Shown piece after piece: positions 16,760-25,761 of a DNA stretch of 64,000 bases. The stretch comes from Pseudomonadales bacterium (GTDB taxonomy: Bacteria; Pseudomonadota; Gammaproteobacteria; Pseudomonadales; Azotimanducaceae). Location: the NCBI GenBank assembly GCA_017642855.1, contig JAEPOO010000001.1, forward strand, positions 372,001 to 436,000, given 5' to 3'. The stretch's first letter is position 1. Every line of letters begins with the position of its first letter. Under the pieces are notes generated by a model, which saw only the letters and a program-made list of their open reading frames with translations, made no database searches and was not told the origin of the DNA. Made by a program: the position numbers and the translations under genes.

Positions 16760-17383
16760 GTGCGAAAATTTCTAGTCCTGATGATGATCTTGGTCGTCCC
16801 TGCCTGCACGACCAACGTTGTCGTTGAAGGCACGGTACCCTCGCCACTCGTGGTGAAAATCCCAGCGCGCGTGGGCGTTTATTACTCGGAGGATTTCCGC
16901 AATTTCCGTTACCAAGAAGCGATTCGGGATGCTGGTACCTGGAACATAGATCTCGGCGCCCAAAATCTGAGCTTTTTTCGAAATCTGACCAGTGCGCTCT
17001 TTACCTCCGTACAGGAAGTGCGCGAACCACCCCTGACGACGGAAGAGATGAGGGATCTGGATGGGATTATGATCCCCTATATCGAAAAATATGGGTTCCT
17101 CACACCCTCTATCTCAGGTCTGAAGTTTTATTCAGCGTCCATCGAATATCGGATCGTGCTGTATAACAAAACGGGCAAAAAGATAGGGGACTGGAACATT
17201 GTAGGCTACGGTAAAAGCGAAGGCGGCATGTTTACAGGTGACGAAGCCATCAATGAAGCAACCGTGCTCGCCATTCGTGACGGCGGTGCTCGCATTGCCA
17301 TCGAGCTGATTGATCAACCGGCAGTTCAGGCATGGTTGCGGCGAGAGGCTGGCCAGCCGGAAGTAACAGCGGAGGCAGAATAA
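16760..17383 (+). CDS. Lipoprotein of unknown family
   Basis: A 207-residue lipoprotein with lipobox VPAC. I chose the GTG at 16760 because AGGGA stands 6 bp before it and it gives a compact lipoprotein signal (MRKFLVLMMILVVPAC); a TTG at 16730 is possible but would give an overlong leader. The mature part has alternating beta and helical segments: VKIPARVGVYYSEDFRN, LDGIMIPYIEKYGF, then SASIEYRIVLYNKTGKKIGDW and GEAINEATVLAIRDGG-like ends. This resembles small lipoproteins with a CsgG/LpoB-like core, but I am not certain. The next lipoprotein gene overlaps by one base. It is divergent from the nine-gene operon, with about 240 bp of gene-free DNA between. Confidence 0.78.
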   Translation: MRKFLVLMMILVVPACTTNVVVEGTVPSPLVVKIPARVGVYYSEDFRNFRYQEAIRDAGTWNIDLGAQNLSFFRNLTSALFTSVQEVREPPLTTEEMRDLDGIMIPYIEKYGFLTPSISGLKFYSASIEYRIVLYNKTGKKIGDWNIVGYGKSEGGMFTGDEAINEATVLAIRDGGARIAIELIDQPAVQAWLRREAGQPEVTAEAE

Positions 17384-18033
17384 TGAGTCGGTTAATCTCA
17401 TTGATCTTGGCTTTTGCTTTAACGGGGTGTGCTTCGTCTCGGATTGAGCAGGTGCGCGAGGCCTCCACGGGCATCAAGCAAGATGAAGCGATGGTGCTTT
17501 TGGGGCGAGCCAGCTACAACGAGAAGCAAACCGAGGAGAGTTTTACTGAGTGCATCGCCGATGCCCTGAACGAGGGAGAAAACCCGATTCGCCTTATCCC
17601 AGAGGAGCAGTTCAAGGACGATCTCTATCCATGGTTCGAACCGAGGACTGCGCCCACGTCTGCCGATGAGTTGGGACGTTTGTTTGCGCAGCCCGGGGTT
17701 CAACAGCGAATCAACGATGCCAACGTGCGGTACCTGGCGTGGATCGATGGAGATACCGTGACCATCGATAGCGGGGGTTCCATGAGCTGCACAATCAGTA
17801 CATTTGGCGGAGGCTGTTTCGGTGTGAGCTACTGGGAAGAAGACGCCTCCTATCAAGCCAGTATCTGGGATTTACAAACGCTGACGTCAACGGGACAGAT
17901 TAGCGCAGATGCGACAGGCACGTCTTACTTAGCCGGCTTGGTGTTACCCATTCCTATCCTGGCGCGCCCGGGTAACGCGGCCTGTAAGGGGCTAGCGACT
18001 CAGCTCAGAGCGTTTATTGTGGGTGAGAGTTAA
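17383..18033 (+). CDS. Lipoprotein of unknown family, coupled to previous gene
   Basis: A 216-residue lipoprotein with lipobox LTGC (ALTGCASSR). The ATG at 17383 shares its A with the TAA of the preceding gene and has a perfect GGAGG upstream, so the two are translationally coupled. Motifs are YLAWIDGDTVTIDSGGSMSC and ISTFGGGCFGVSYWEED, which contain a probable cysteine pair, and a C-terminal helix. I do not recognise the family. Its stop codon overlaps that of the convergent TPR/TonB-C gene by four bases. Its place beside the motor-like operon suggests a shared envelope role, which is inference. Confidence 0.78.
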   Translation: MSRLISLILAFALTGCASSRIEQVREASTGIKQDEAMVLLGRASYNEKQTEESFTECIADALNEGENPIRLIPEEQFKDDLYPWFEPRTAPTSADELGRLFAQPGVQQRINDANVRYLAWIDGDTVTIDSGGSMSCTISTFGGGCFGVSYWEEDASYQASIWDLQTLTSTGQISADATGTSYLAGLVLPIPILARPGNAACKGLATQLRAFIVGES

Positions 18034-19397
18034 GCATTCGAGTCATCGTTCATGGTGCGGGGCCGGAGCAACTGGAAGAGTTGCCTGAATTCGACAGCCT
18101 CCGTCTGCACCACTTCACCTGCTTCAATCCTCGGACGATAGCGAAGATCCTTGACACGCGTTCTTAGCATCCTGACCTGCTCATTCGGAACGTTTCTGTC
18201 GACGACTCGGATTCCCTCAACACGACCACCGGTCGTAATGTTGTAGGTAAGATCGATGTAAAGCGCATCACCGGGTTCTGCTGCATCCGGCATACGATCG
18301 ATAAACAGTACTCTGTCTTCTCGTGGAAACAGCCTGATCGGTGTATCAAAGATCCGGTTAGCCATTTGTCGGGTTTCAGGGGAAGCCTGCAGAATTTCCC
18401 AGGCGGCCAGGTACGTATCGGTTGCACGTGCATCTGAGGTGATGATGTAGAGGTCTCCAAGGTCAATCAGAGCCTGAGCGTGATCTCCTGGATCAGAGTC
18501 AGGGTTGCTCGACACGATGGCGAGTGATCGCTGCAAAGCTTCCTCGGCGTATCTTCGACCGGTGATTTGAAGCATGCGAGCACTGGCGAGTCCGCGCAGG
18601 GGCTGGACAAGCCGAAGGTCATTTTCGCCGTAAGTCTGCTCAAGGATATCGATCGATCGGTCATACATGCTGATGGAATTTTTAAACAGACGATCGCGCT
18701 CCATTCTCATTTCCGAGCTAAACATGATGGGCAGCGTCGAACCCCGGCTCGCGAAGTAGCTGCCCAGGCGCGACAATATTGGCAGCAGGTCCTCGGAATT
18801 TGCCCCGTAGGCCTGTTCAGCGACTTTCAGGCTGAATAACTGTTGCGTATCAGCATCTCTTGGAGCGCCCCGACGCAAACTGGTTGCCGTGAGATAGTTA
18901 ACCATGATCATCTGTTCTTTTGAGTAGACGCCATCCTGTCGATGAGTGATGTGTTGTGCTCGTCGGAAGGTGTCTTCCGCAGTTCCCATCTGGCCCATGG
19001 ACATCTCGGTAATTGCTTTTGCCATGAGCGCATTAATCAGTTTCTTGTCGAAAGGGTTGGCTTTTTGCTCGATGTAGCCAAGACCTCGATCGATGATGGA
19101 AAGCCCAAGCTCATACTGCAGGGATGCGGATTGCACGATGCCGTGATTCACCATGATTTGGCCGTACAACTCCGGATCAAGTTGCTGCAGCGGTTCGGCG
19201 CCATCAAGCAAAGTCTGTGACAGAGTCAGGGCTTCTTCGAACTCCGCATTCCTGGCGTGAAGGAACATGCGGTTCATCATGTTCTGCGCGTCGTCACTCA
19301 GGCTGGGGCGATAGAGATAGTTCAGCGTGTCCTCATCTGATTGAGCCTGTACGCTGAACAGTAGAGTCAGGCAAGCCAATAGTTTGAGCGTTCTCAT
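18030..19397 (-). CDS. Secreted TPR protein with TonB-C-like C terminus
   Basis: A 455-residue protein with a signal peptide (MRTLKLLACLTLLFSVQAQS), a long helical tetratricopeptide-like region (about 25-360) and a C-terminal domain of about 90 residues that matches the TonB C-terminal fold (YIDLTYNITTGGRVEGIRVV, then VKDLRYRPRIEAGEVV). There is no membrane anchor after the signal peptide, so it is not a classical TonB; the domain is probably a periplasmic binding module. I chose the ATG at 19397; a GTG at 19409 overlaps the preceding stop. It is the second of a tandem pair of paralogues. Confidence 0.8.
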   Translation of the reverse strand: MRTLKLLACLTLLFSVQAQSDEDTLNYLYRPSLSDDAQNMMNRMFLHARNAEFEEALTLSQTLLDGAEPLQQLDPELYGQIMVNHGIVQSASLQYELGLSIIDRGLGYIEQKANPFDKKLINALMAKAITEMSMGQMGTAEDTFRRAQHITHRQDGVYSKEQMIMVNYLTATSLRRGAPRDADTQQLFSLKVAEQAYGANSEDLLPILSRLGSYFASRGSTLPIMFSSEMRMERDRLFKNSISMYDRSIDILEQTYGENDLRLVQPLRGLASARMLQITGRRYAEEALQRSLAIVSSNPDSDPGDHAQALIDLGDLYIITSDARATDTYLAAWEILQASPETRQMANRIFDTPIRLFPREDRVLFIDRMPDAAEPGDALYIDLTYNITTGGRVEGIRVVDRNVPNEQVRMLRTRVKDLRYRPRIEAGEVVQTEAVEFRQLFQLLRPRTMNDDSNA

Positions 19398-19405
19398 AAC
19401 TACTC

Positions 19406-20683
19406 TCACACCCCCGGAAACGTTGGGCTAAATGTTTGAATCATTCGTATGTCGGTTCGTTCGACGGGAACACCATTCTCCAAGGCAGGACGATAGTAAA
19501 CTCTGCGCAAGGCGTCCATGATCAGTCGGTTAAGCTTTACCGGTGCAGTAGATTCCACCACCTCGATGTCAGCAAGGTCACCGTTGACTTTCACGGTAAA
19601 CGAAACCTCGACGCTCAATGTATGTATGCGCCTCTGGGCACCAAAGGGCAGAAGGTTGAACAGCTGTTCTTCGCTGAAGACGAGGGGATATCCAATCAGG
19701 TTTTCCATCTCTTTCGTAGGATCCGAACGCTCGTGACTATCAGGAATGGTGAAACCTCGCTGTGTTTGCTCCGCATCCAGCAGGAACCATTGTGGCTCCA
19801 GATTTTGGTCCTCCAGGGCCTCCTCTGTGGTCATTTTGTCGAGTCGTTGCCTGCCAAAAAAATCTTGGTCAAAACGATATCGCTCAGTGTCTGCTCGAAG
19901 TTCGCTTAGTGAGCGTCTTATCGTAATTGGCCGCGGTTCACTGTCCCCATCTACAGGAGACAGTTCAGCCGCCATTTGAAAGTACTCTGCAGCCTGCTTA
20001 TCCTTTCTGTAAACCAGCAGCGAATCAGCAACATCAAGGTAGGCGGTGACCAGTGTGTCGCGATCGCTTCTGTCGACACTTTCCAGCGCGGCGAGGAGTT
20101 CCTTGGGATTGCTGCTCAAGCCTTCCATACGCCTTGCTTTATTCATCAGTATCGCAAGGGGCAGGGGGTTACTTCCCATTCGGCCTGCCATCGCAAGGGC
20201 TTCCCTAAGCAACCTGCGGGCGCGTCTCGATTGGCCGGTGTTCATGTACCATGTGGCCATATCGGCGTACGCAAACAGAACTTCAGGATCGTTTTCGTCG
20301 AGGTGATGTTTGGTGACGAAAAAACGGAACTTTTCCTGGCGGTTGGCATCAGAGTAATTGCCATCGGCAAGTGCCATATTGGTTAGCATAGTGATGACTG
20401 AAAGTTGCTTGGGAGTGTAGACACCTTCGTTTCGGTGACTGATGTTCTGCGCCCGATGAAGCGTGTCGGTTGCTGTCTCGAAGTCACCTTCGGACATGAG
20501 AAGTTCGGCCAGAGCGATCAGCGGTTCAAACAAATGTTCACTAAAGGGACCCCCCTCTCGCGCCAGGCGTTCGACCTCTGCCTTTAATCGGTCGATCTGA
20601 GCGAAATATTCCTCGTTCGTCAGAGCGTCAGAAGGCGCTGAGGTCAGCAGCACGATCACGGTAAGTACGATGCGGTGCAGCAT
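19406..20683 (-). CDS. Secreted TPR protein with TonB-C-like C terminus (paralogue)
   Basis: A 425-residue protein built like its downstream neighbour: signal peptide, TPR-like helices including DTLHRAQNISHRNEGVYTPK, and a TonB-C-like end (SVEVSFTVKVNGDLADIEVV, VYYRPALENGVPV). The neighbour has the near-identical phrase FRRAQHITHRQDGVYSKEQ, so the pair arose by duplication. The TonB-C domain ends with a partner-binding strand in family members. The pair are co-directional with the nine-gene operon but separated from it by two plus-strand lipoprotein genes. Confidence 0.8.
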   Translation of the reverse strand: MLHRIVLTVIVLLTSAPSDALTNEEYFAQIDRLKAEVERLAREGGPFSEHLFEPLIALAELLMSEGDFETATDTLHRAQNISHRNEGVYTPKQLSVITMLTNMALADGNYSDANRQEKFRFFVTKHHLDENDPEVLFAYADMATWYMNTGQSRRARRLLREALAMAGRMGSNPLPLAILMNKARRMEGLSSNPKELLAALESVDRSDRDTLVTAYLDVADSLLVYRKDKQAAEYFQMAAELSPVDGDSEPRPITIRRSLSELRADTERYRFDQDFFGRQRLDKMTTEEALEDQNLEPQWFLLDAEQTQRGFTIPDSHERSDPTKEMENLIGYPLVFSEEQLFNLLPFGAQRRIHTLSVEVSFTVKVNGDLADIEVVESTAPVKLNRLIMDALRRVYYRPALENGVPVERTDIRMIQTFSPTFPGV

Positions 20684-20809
20684 GAGAAGTGTCTAAGTTT
20701 GTTGAACCGCTACAATTTAGTCATGTCTAGTAGTATTTGACCAGAGATAAAGGCTGGATATTCCCATGGTATTCAGCTTGACTTCACTTCAACCCGGTAG
20801 GATTCGCTC

Positions 20810-22234
20810 ATGGTACGAAGAATTGCCCTGATGCTTCTGTTGCTGCTCCCCTCGAGTACGCTCCTTGCCTTGTCTTTGGAAGAAGAGATTAAGCTTGGTC
20901 AACAGGAACACCAAAAAATCATTGCCAAGTTCGGGGTCTATCGAGACCAGGAGCTTCAGAGTTACATTGAACGAGTTGGCCAGCGAGTGGCTGAGCAAAG
21001 TTCTCGCTTAGAAATCGACTACCAATTCACCGTCCTCAATGACAACATCATTAATGCGTTTGCCTTACCCGGCGGTTTTATCTACGTCACCCGCGGCATG
21101 TTAATGCACATGAACTCCGAATCTGAATTGGCGGCGGTTCTTGGACATGAGATTGCTCACGTCACAGAAAAACATGCCCTTCGGCGGGAGAGTCGAGGCA
21201 AAGGCATCAGTGTTTTGAACACCGTACTCGCGGTTGCCTCTGGTCAACCGGCGCTGGCCGAACTGGGCAATATGTTCGGCGGTGTTTTGCTATCGGGTTA
21301 CAGCAGGGAATTCGAACTTGAGGCGGATGAGGTCGGTGCTCGGTACATGGCGAAAGCAGGTTATGCACCTGAGGCGATGCTTGACACCATTGAGATTCTG
21401 AAAGCCAAGGATCGAATTGAAATCGCGCAGGCCAGATTGGAGAAACGTCAGCCTGCGGTTTATCACGGGTTTCTGTCGACTCACCCGGACCATGATACCC
21501 GTTATAAGGAAGCGATTAGGGCGTCAGAAGCGCTTAAGGCCGACTATGACGAATACATCAAGACAGACGAGTTCCTGCAGAAGTTAAATGGACTCTCCTA
21601 TGGCCCAGCGAGACAAGCTGGCATTGTCCGGAGTACCACCTTTTTTCATCCGCGGCTTGGCATAAAGTTTACTTTTCCCTCGGAATGGCGAATTGAACCT
21701 GCGCGCCAGGGCGTGCTGGTCGTGAATCAGGTCGGCGAATCCAGCTTCAGTGTGACGACGTCAAGACTGTCCCGGGGAGCATCACCCGAAAGTTTCACCA
21801 GAGAGCGACTTGGGCTGAACGTGCGTGAAGGCAGGGAAATCACGATTGCCGGACTACCTGCTTTTCTGGGTGTCGCGGACAAAGCAGATTCACCTTTCGG
21901 GCCGAGGCCCACCCGATTTGCGGTCATCTTTGATCAGCGCAAGGGCCTCGCGTACGTGCTCCGGGGGTCAGGCAAACACGATCTGAGAAAAATCAGCGAC
22001 GACAAAAACTACATTGCAACGATATTCAGCTTTGACCGGATGACTCGTGATGACTTCCAGAATGCAAAGCTGCCAAAAATACAGGTGGTGCGTGCCGAAC
22101 AAGATACAACGATGGAAGCACTTGCCGAGGAATCGCCGATTACGAACTACGCGTTGGACAAGCTCAGAGTGATGAACGGGTTGTACCCTGCCGGTCAACC
22201 TGAAGCTGGACAGCTAATAAAAATCGTCAACTGA
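20810..22234 (+). CDS. M48-family periplasmic zinc metalloprotease (BepA-like)
   Basis: A 474-residue exported peptidase. The signal peptide is followed by the M48 domain with the zinc motif HEIAHVTEKHALR (HExxH) near residue 112 and the third ligand region ELEADEVGARYMAKAGY. It also has the usual NAFALPGGFIYVTRGML strand. The last 200 residues hold an extra domain and a LysM-like end (TNYALDKLRVMNGLYPAGQP). Relatives such as BepA degrade or assist misfolded outer-membrane proteins, so an envelope quality-control role is likely. The gene ends inside the 3' end of the convergent oxidoreductase gene (8 bp overlap). Confidence 0.87.
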   Translation: MVRRIALMLLLLLPSSTLLALSLEEEIKLGQQEHQKIIAKFGVYRDQELQSYIERVGQRVAEQSSRLEIDYQFTVLNDNIINAFALPGGFIYVTRGMLMHMNSESELAAVLGHEIAHVTEKHALRRESRGKGISVLNTVLAVASGQPALAELGNMFGGVLLSGYSREFELEADEVGARYMAKAGYAPEAMLDTIEILKAKDRIEIAQARLEKRQPAVYHGFLSTHPDHDTRYKEAIRASEALKADYDEYIKTDEFLQKLNGLSYGPARQAGIVRSTTFFHPRLGIKFTFPSEWRIEPARQGVLVVNQVGESSFSVTTSRLSRGASPESFTRERLGLNVREGREITIAGLPAFLGVADKADSPFGPRPTRFAVIFDQRKGLAYVLRGSGKHDLRKISDDKNYIATIFSFDRMTRDDFQNAKLPKIQVVRAEQDTTMEALAEESPITNYALDKLRVMNGLYPAGQPEAGQLIKIVN

Positions 22235-23153
22235 TCGAATCGGCCAGGGACATCAACATCTCGTGGGAGCGGACTTGGTCTGTATCCTCAACGCCCTGGA
22301 TGCGGCCTCTGGCGATCAGATAGTTCAAGCCAAGTTGTTCCTGATACTCGCTTAATAGATCCTTCACCTTTACGGGGTCGCCGACAATAGCCCATCGATC
22401 CAGTTCGGTAGATTGATCTCGAAACTGGCTTGCGGATTCTTTTTCCAGTGCAGATCTGACGTCTGCCTCCAGCCGGGCATTTTCGGTAATAAAAACGGTG
22501 CGCATGATTGGTACCGTTTCTATGGCGTCGTGCCCGGCTTCGCTCACGTGCTCACGGTGTGCGCTGATGTTTGATGCCAGACTCTCCATCGATTCCACAG
22601 GTGAAGCGATGTAGGGCAAACCCAGTGACCCCGCCTGCTTGATCGCGAGCGGTCCAAATGCCGCGACCCAGAGAGGTGGATGGGGTCGCTGCACCGGCAG
22701 GGGCGAGAGAAAAATGTCATTGTCGTCATGTTGCGCGATCGCTTTTCCCTCCCAGGCATCAATCATGCGCGAAAGATTTTCTTTGAAGCGTTTGCGCTTC
22801 TCTTTGGTTGGGATATCAAAAGTCTTAAACATGGCGTCAGCAAAGCCTCGACCAATGCCAAGGATGACACGTCCTCCTGAGAGACGATCCAGCACGGCAA
22901 CCTCTTCGGCCGCAAGAATCGGATTTCGTATCGGCAGCAGGTAAGAGGTTGATCCCAGGCGAATCCTGGAGGTTCGACTCGCGATGGCGGCCAGTAACAT
23001 CAGGGGTGATGGAATAGCCGCAGGTCCGGTGAAATGATTTTCTGGTAGCCAGAATGAGTCAAAGCCCATGGCTTCCGCGACCTCACCTTGCGCAGCGAGA
23101 TCCTGACCGAGACCCTCTGTGCTAAACCGCCAGGCGGTCACTGCGACTTTCAT
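22227..23153 (-). CDS. LLM class flavin-dependent oxidoreductase
   Basis: A 308-residue bacterial-luciferase-like protein (F420 or FMN TIM barrel). Typical points are GFDSFWLPENHF, LGSTSYLLPIRNPILAAEEVAVLDRLSGGRV and GIGRGF, and the PLWVAAFGPLAIKQAGSLG segment. Members oxidise varied substrates with reduced flavin and oxygen, or use F420; neither cofactor nor substrate can be fixed here. It is the last gene of a three-gene operon, overlapping the dioxygenase gene by ATGA. Pairing with a TauD-type dioxygenase suggests oxidative breakdown of an organic compound, for example an organosulfur compound, but that is only a guess. Confidence 0.9.
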   Translation of the reverse strand: MKVAVTAWRFSTEGLGQDLAAQGEVAEAMGFDSFWLPENHFTGPAAIPSPLMLLAAIASRTSRIRLGSTSYLLPIRNPILAAEEVAVLDRLSGGRVILGIGRGFADAMFKTFDIPTKEKRKRFKENLSRMIDAWEGKAIAQHDDNDIFLSPLPVQRPHPPLWVAAFGPLAIKQAGSLGLPYIASPVESMESLASNISAHREHVSEAGHDAIETVPIMRTVFITENARLEADVRSALEKESASQFRDQSTELDRWAIVGDPVKVKDLLSEYQEQLGLNYLIARGRIQGVEDTDQVRSHEMLMSLADSIS

Positions 23154-23959
23154 GGGTGCCCCCTTGGTTTGTCACCCGCCAAACTGATTCTCAGCATTCG
23201 TCTCTGGCTCCCGTGGTAATCGTTGATAGGGTAGTGCTGACAGGCTCGGTTGTCCCAGAAAGCGAGGCTCCCTGGCTGCCAGTGGAAACGGTATGAGAAT
23301 TCAGGCTGTTCAATCCGCTCGAATAGGAATGATAGGAGCTCCTGACTTTCTTCTCGGGTCATACCGCTGAAATGTGTGGTGTGCGCACGGTTCACGTAAA
23401 GCAGTGACTTGCCGGTTTCGGGGTGAACACGAACAGCTGGATGTTCCGCGATCAGTCCTTTACGGCTGTCTGCGGGTCTAGTTGCGGCGATCGCTGCATT
23501 GTCTGCGTCATTGACCGCGCTGAGGGTTGCAAGGTACGCCTGCATGCCGGGTGAAAGAGAGTCGTAGACCGCGTACATATTGGTGAATAGGGTATCGCCT
23601 CCTTTTTCCGGTACTTCAACACCATAGAGCAGACCGGCCATTGCAGGTTTGTCGAGATAAGCCGTATCTGAATGCCAGACGCCACCAAAGTTCAGTATGT
23701 CCTCTGGTCGCTTGATGACTTCAACAATCTCAGGAAATTCTTTCAGGCCCTCGACATAAGGATATGGCGTCGGCTTACCGAATTGCCGGCCCAACTGGTA
23801 AAGAGCAGATGCATCAAGGGTTTGGTTTCGAAAGAACACTACCAGGTGTGCGTTGAGCGCTTCACGAATGAATGAGATTTCCTCTTCCGAAACGCCGCGA
23901 AGATCGATGTCGTGGACAAATGCCCCGATGCGCGGACTAAGGCGTTCGAGGGTTGGCAT
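23150..23959 (-). CDS. TauD/TfdA-family Fe(II)/2-oxoglutarate dioxygenase
   Basis: A 269-residue enzyme. The iron ligands are visible as WHSDTAY (HxD) and the distal histidine in ACQHYPINDYHGSQRRMLRIS, whose arginine would bind 2-oxoglutarate. Family members hydroxylate taurine, 2,4-D, alkylsulfates or similar compounds; the substrate here is not predictable. I use the ATG at 23959, which overlaps the MerC-like stop as TGATG; the open frame reaches further upstream only into that gene. Operon order is MerC-like, this gene, then the flavin oxidoreductase. Confidence 0.9.
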   Translation of the reverse strand: MPTLERLSPRIGAFVHDIDLRGVSEEEISFIREALNAHLVVFFRNQTLDASALYQLGRQFGKPTPYPYVEGLKEFPEIVEVIKRPEDILNFGGVWHSDTAYLDKPAMAGLLYGVEVPEKGGDTLFTNMYAVYDSLSPGMQAYLATLSAVNDADNAAIAATRPADSRKGLIAEHPAVRVHPETGKSLLYVNRAHTTHFSGMTREESQELLSFLFERIEQPEFSYRFHWQPGSLAFWDNRACQHYPINDYHGSQRRMLRISLAGDKPRGHP

Positions 23960-24378
23960 CAGTCCTGGGATTCGTGCTCGCAATGATCTTCGCGGCAACA
24001 CAGAAAATTTCTGATGTGTGCGGCGGCAAGGATAAGCCCGCCGACCGAAGTGACGATACGTTCGCCGGTGACACCTACCACGTCATGACCGAAAAGCGCC
24101 ATGGTCGTAAGCACTGAAAGACCGATCGTGCCAAGCACCATGGTTAATGCATCCCGGTGTTGGCGGCAGCCGATAGTTAGGGCGATGACGCTGATCGGTA
24201 GGATGACGATGATCATAATGCTGTGGAAGATCTCCTCATCCAGCAGAACCGTGTTCACAATGGGAAGACCCGTTAACACCAAAGGTAGCGCCAGGCAGTG
24301 TAATAAGCAGATGCCGGACAGGACAACGGCGATGGAGTCCAGAAAGCTCCGGTGTTTGTCAGATGAGGGTAGATTCAT
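23959..24378 (-). CDS. MerC-domain membrane protein
   Basis: A 139-residue protein with four membrane helices and the MerC cysteine pair in GICLLHCLALP (helix 1). The C terminus ends with a metal-binding-looking stretch, FLCCREDHCEHES. MerC proteins carry mercuric ions in mer operons, but chromosomal MerC-domain proteins without merA or merR, as here, are common and their substrate is unsettled. It is the first gene of the three-gene operon. Confidence 0.87.
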   Translation of the reverse strand: MNLPSSDKHRSFLDSIAVVLSGICLLHCLALPLVLTGLPIVNTVLLDEEIFHSIMIIVILPISVIALTIGCRQHRDALTMVLGTIGLSVLTTMALFGHDVVGVTGERIVTSVGGLILAAAHIRNFLCCREDHCEHESQD

Positions 24379-24498
24379 GAGGTTAAGCTTTACACAATCT
24401 TGAAAGTGTCGCGATCAGATTTTTTTCGAAATTTTGCTTCTCAATGACCTTGAGAAAAGCGATAGTCGCTCTCACCACAAAGCGAATTCTCGTTAGTC

Positions 24499-25761
24499 AT
24501 GGGCGTTATTGAAGACTTCGGCAGCACGCTGCTGATCCTCACGATTTTATTTGGCTTCTTCATGGCTTGGGGTGTTGGCGCAAATGATGTCGCCAACGCC
24601 ATGGGTACGTCCGTTGGTGCCAAAGCCATAACCATCCGGCAGGCCATTGTGATTGCCATGGTTTTCGAATTTGCTGGTGCTTATCTGGCTGGCGGTGAAG
24701 TCACGTCGACGATTCGAAAAGGCATCATTGATCCTGAACTGCTCTCCGATGAACCTGAACTGCTCGTGTACGGGATGATGTCCGCACTATTGGCTGCCGG
24801 TATCTGGCTGCTTGTTGCAACGACATTTGGATGGCCAGTATCCACGACCCATAGCATCATTGGAGCGATTGTTGGCTTCGCTTCTGTTGGCATATCCGTT
24901 GATGCGGTGAACTGGGGGAAGGTGGGTGAGATTGCTTCCAGCTGGGTGGTTTCGCCTGTCATGGCTGGCAGCATCTCCTTCATGCTCTACATGAGTGTGC
25001 GCAAGTTTGTATTTGATACCTCAGACCCGTTTACCGCAGCGAGGCGCGCGGTACCCGTCTACATCTTCCTTGTTGGGTTCATCATCTCGATGGTCACGAT
25101 GGTCAAAGGCCTGAAACATGTCGGGCTTGATCTCACCTTTCAGCAATCGATTTTCATGTCACTGGGCGTAGCGACTATCGTGTGCTTGATCGGTGTAATC
25201 GCCCTCAGTCGAATTAAGCGGGTCGTGACATCCAGCAGCCATGAGATCGTCAACATTGAACGAATGTTTGGTGTGCTCATGCTGTTTACGGCGTGCTCCA
25301 TGGCATTTGCCCATGGCTCCAACGATGTGGCCAATGCGATTGGTCCTTTGGCTGCAGTGAACAGTGTGATTGAGGCTGGTGGCAATGTGATGCAGTCCGC
25401 GCGGATGCCAAATTGGATTTTGCTCCTCGGCGCGGTTGGTATCGTTTCGGGCCTCGCCCTTTATGGGTATCGGGTGATGCGCACGATCGGAACCAACATC
25501 ACCGAACTGACACCAAGCAGCGGTTTTGCTGCAGAGCTTGCGGCAGCGACCACGGTGGTCGTGGCTTCTGGTTACAGCCTGCCGGTCAGTACAACCCATA
25601 CATTGGTGGGTGGCGTGCTGGGCGTCGGTCTGGCAAGAGGGCTACACGCACTCAATATACGCGTGGTTGGCACCATCTTTGTGTCTTGGCTGGTAACGCT
25701 GCCCGCAGGCGCGATTCTCGCGATTATCTTCTTCTTTATGTTTAAGTCGATCTTCGGCTAA
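24499..25761 (+). CDS. PiT-family inorganic phosphate transporter
   Basis: A 420-residue protein of the PHO4/PiT family, a low-affinity cation-coupled phosphate permease. It shows the two inverted halves typical of the family: GVGANDVANAMGTSVGAKA near residue 20 and HGSNDVANAIGPLAAV near residue 275, each followed by a second signature (GWPVSTTHSIIGAIVGF and SLPVSTTHTLVGGVLGV). About ten to eleven membrane helices are visible. The substrate could be phosphate or sulfate, since some members carry sulfate. It is divergent from the MerC operon, and its stop overlaps the molybdopterin-enzyme stop by four bases. Confidence 0.94.
   Translation: MGVIEDFGSTLLILTILFGFFMAWGVGANDVANAMGTSVGAKAITIRQAIVIAMVFEFAGAYLAGGEVTSTIRKGIIDPELLSDEPELLVYGMMSALLAAGIWLLVATTFGWPVSTTHSIIGAIVGFASVGISVDAVNWGKVGEIASSWVVSPVMAGSISFMLYMSVRKFVFDTSDPFTAARRAVPVYIFLVGFIISMVTMVKGLKHVGLDLTFQQSIFMSLGVATIVCLIGVIALSRIKRVVTSSSHEIVNIERMFGVLMLFTACSMAFAHGSNDVANAIGPLAAVNSVIEAGGNVMQSARMPNWILLLGAVGIVSGLALYGYRVMRTIGTNITELTPSSGFAAELAAATTVVVASGYSLPVSTTHTLVGGVLGVGLARGLHALNIRVVGTIFVSWLVTLPAGAILAIIFFFMFKSIFG

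Noticed and set aside
18030-20683. True TonB energy transducers
   Set aside because: The C-terminal domain is TonB-like, but there is a signal peptide and TPR region rather than a membrane anchor with proline-rich linker.
24440-24456. CTCAATGACCTTGAG inverted repeat as an operator
   Set aside because: Only 5 bp arms around a 5-bp centre; chance occurrence is likely.
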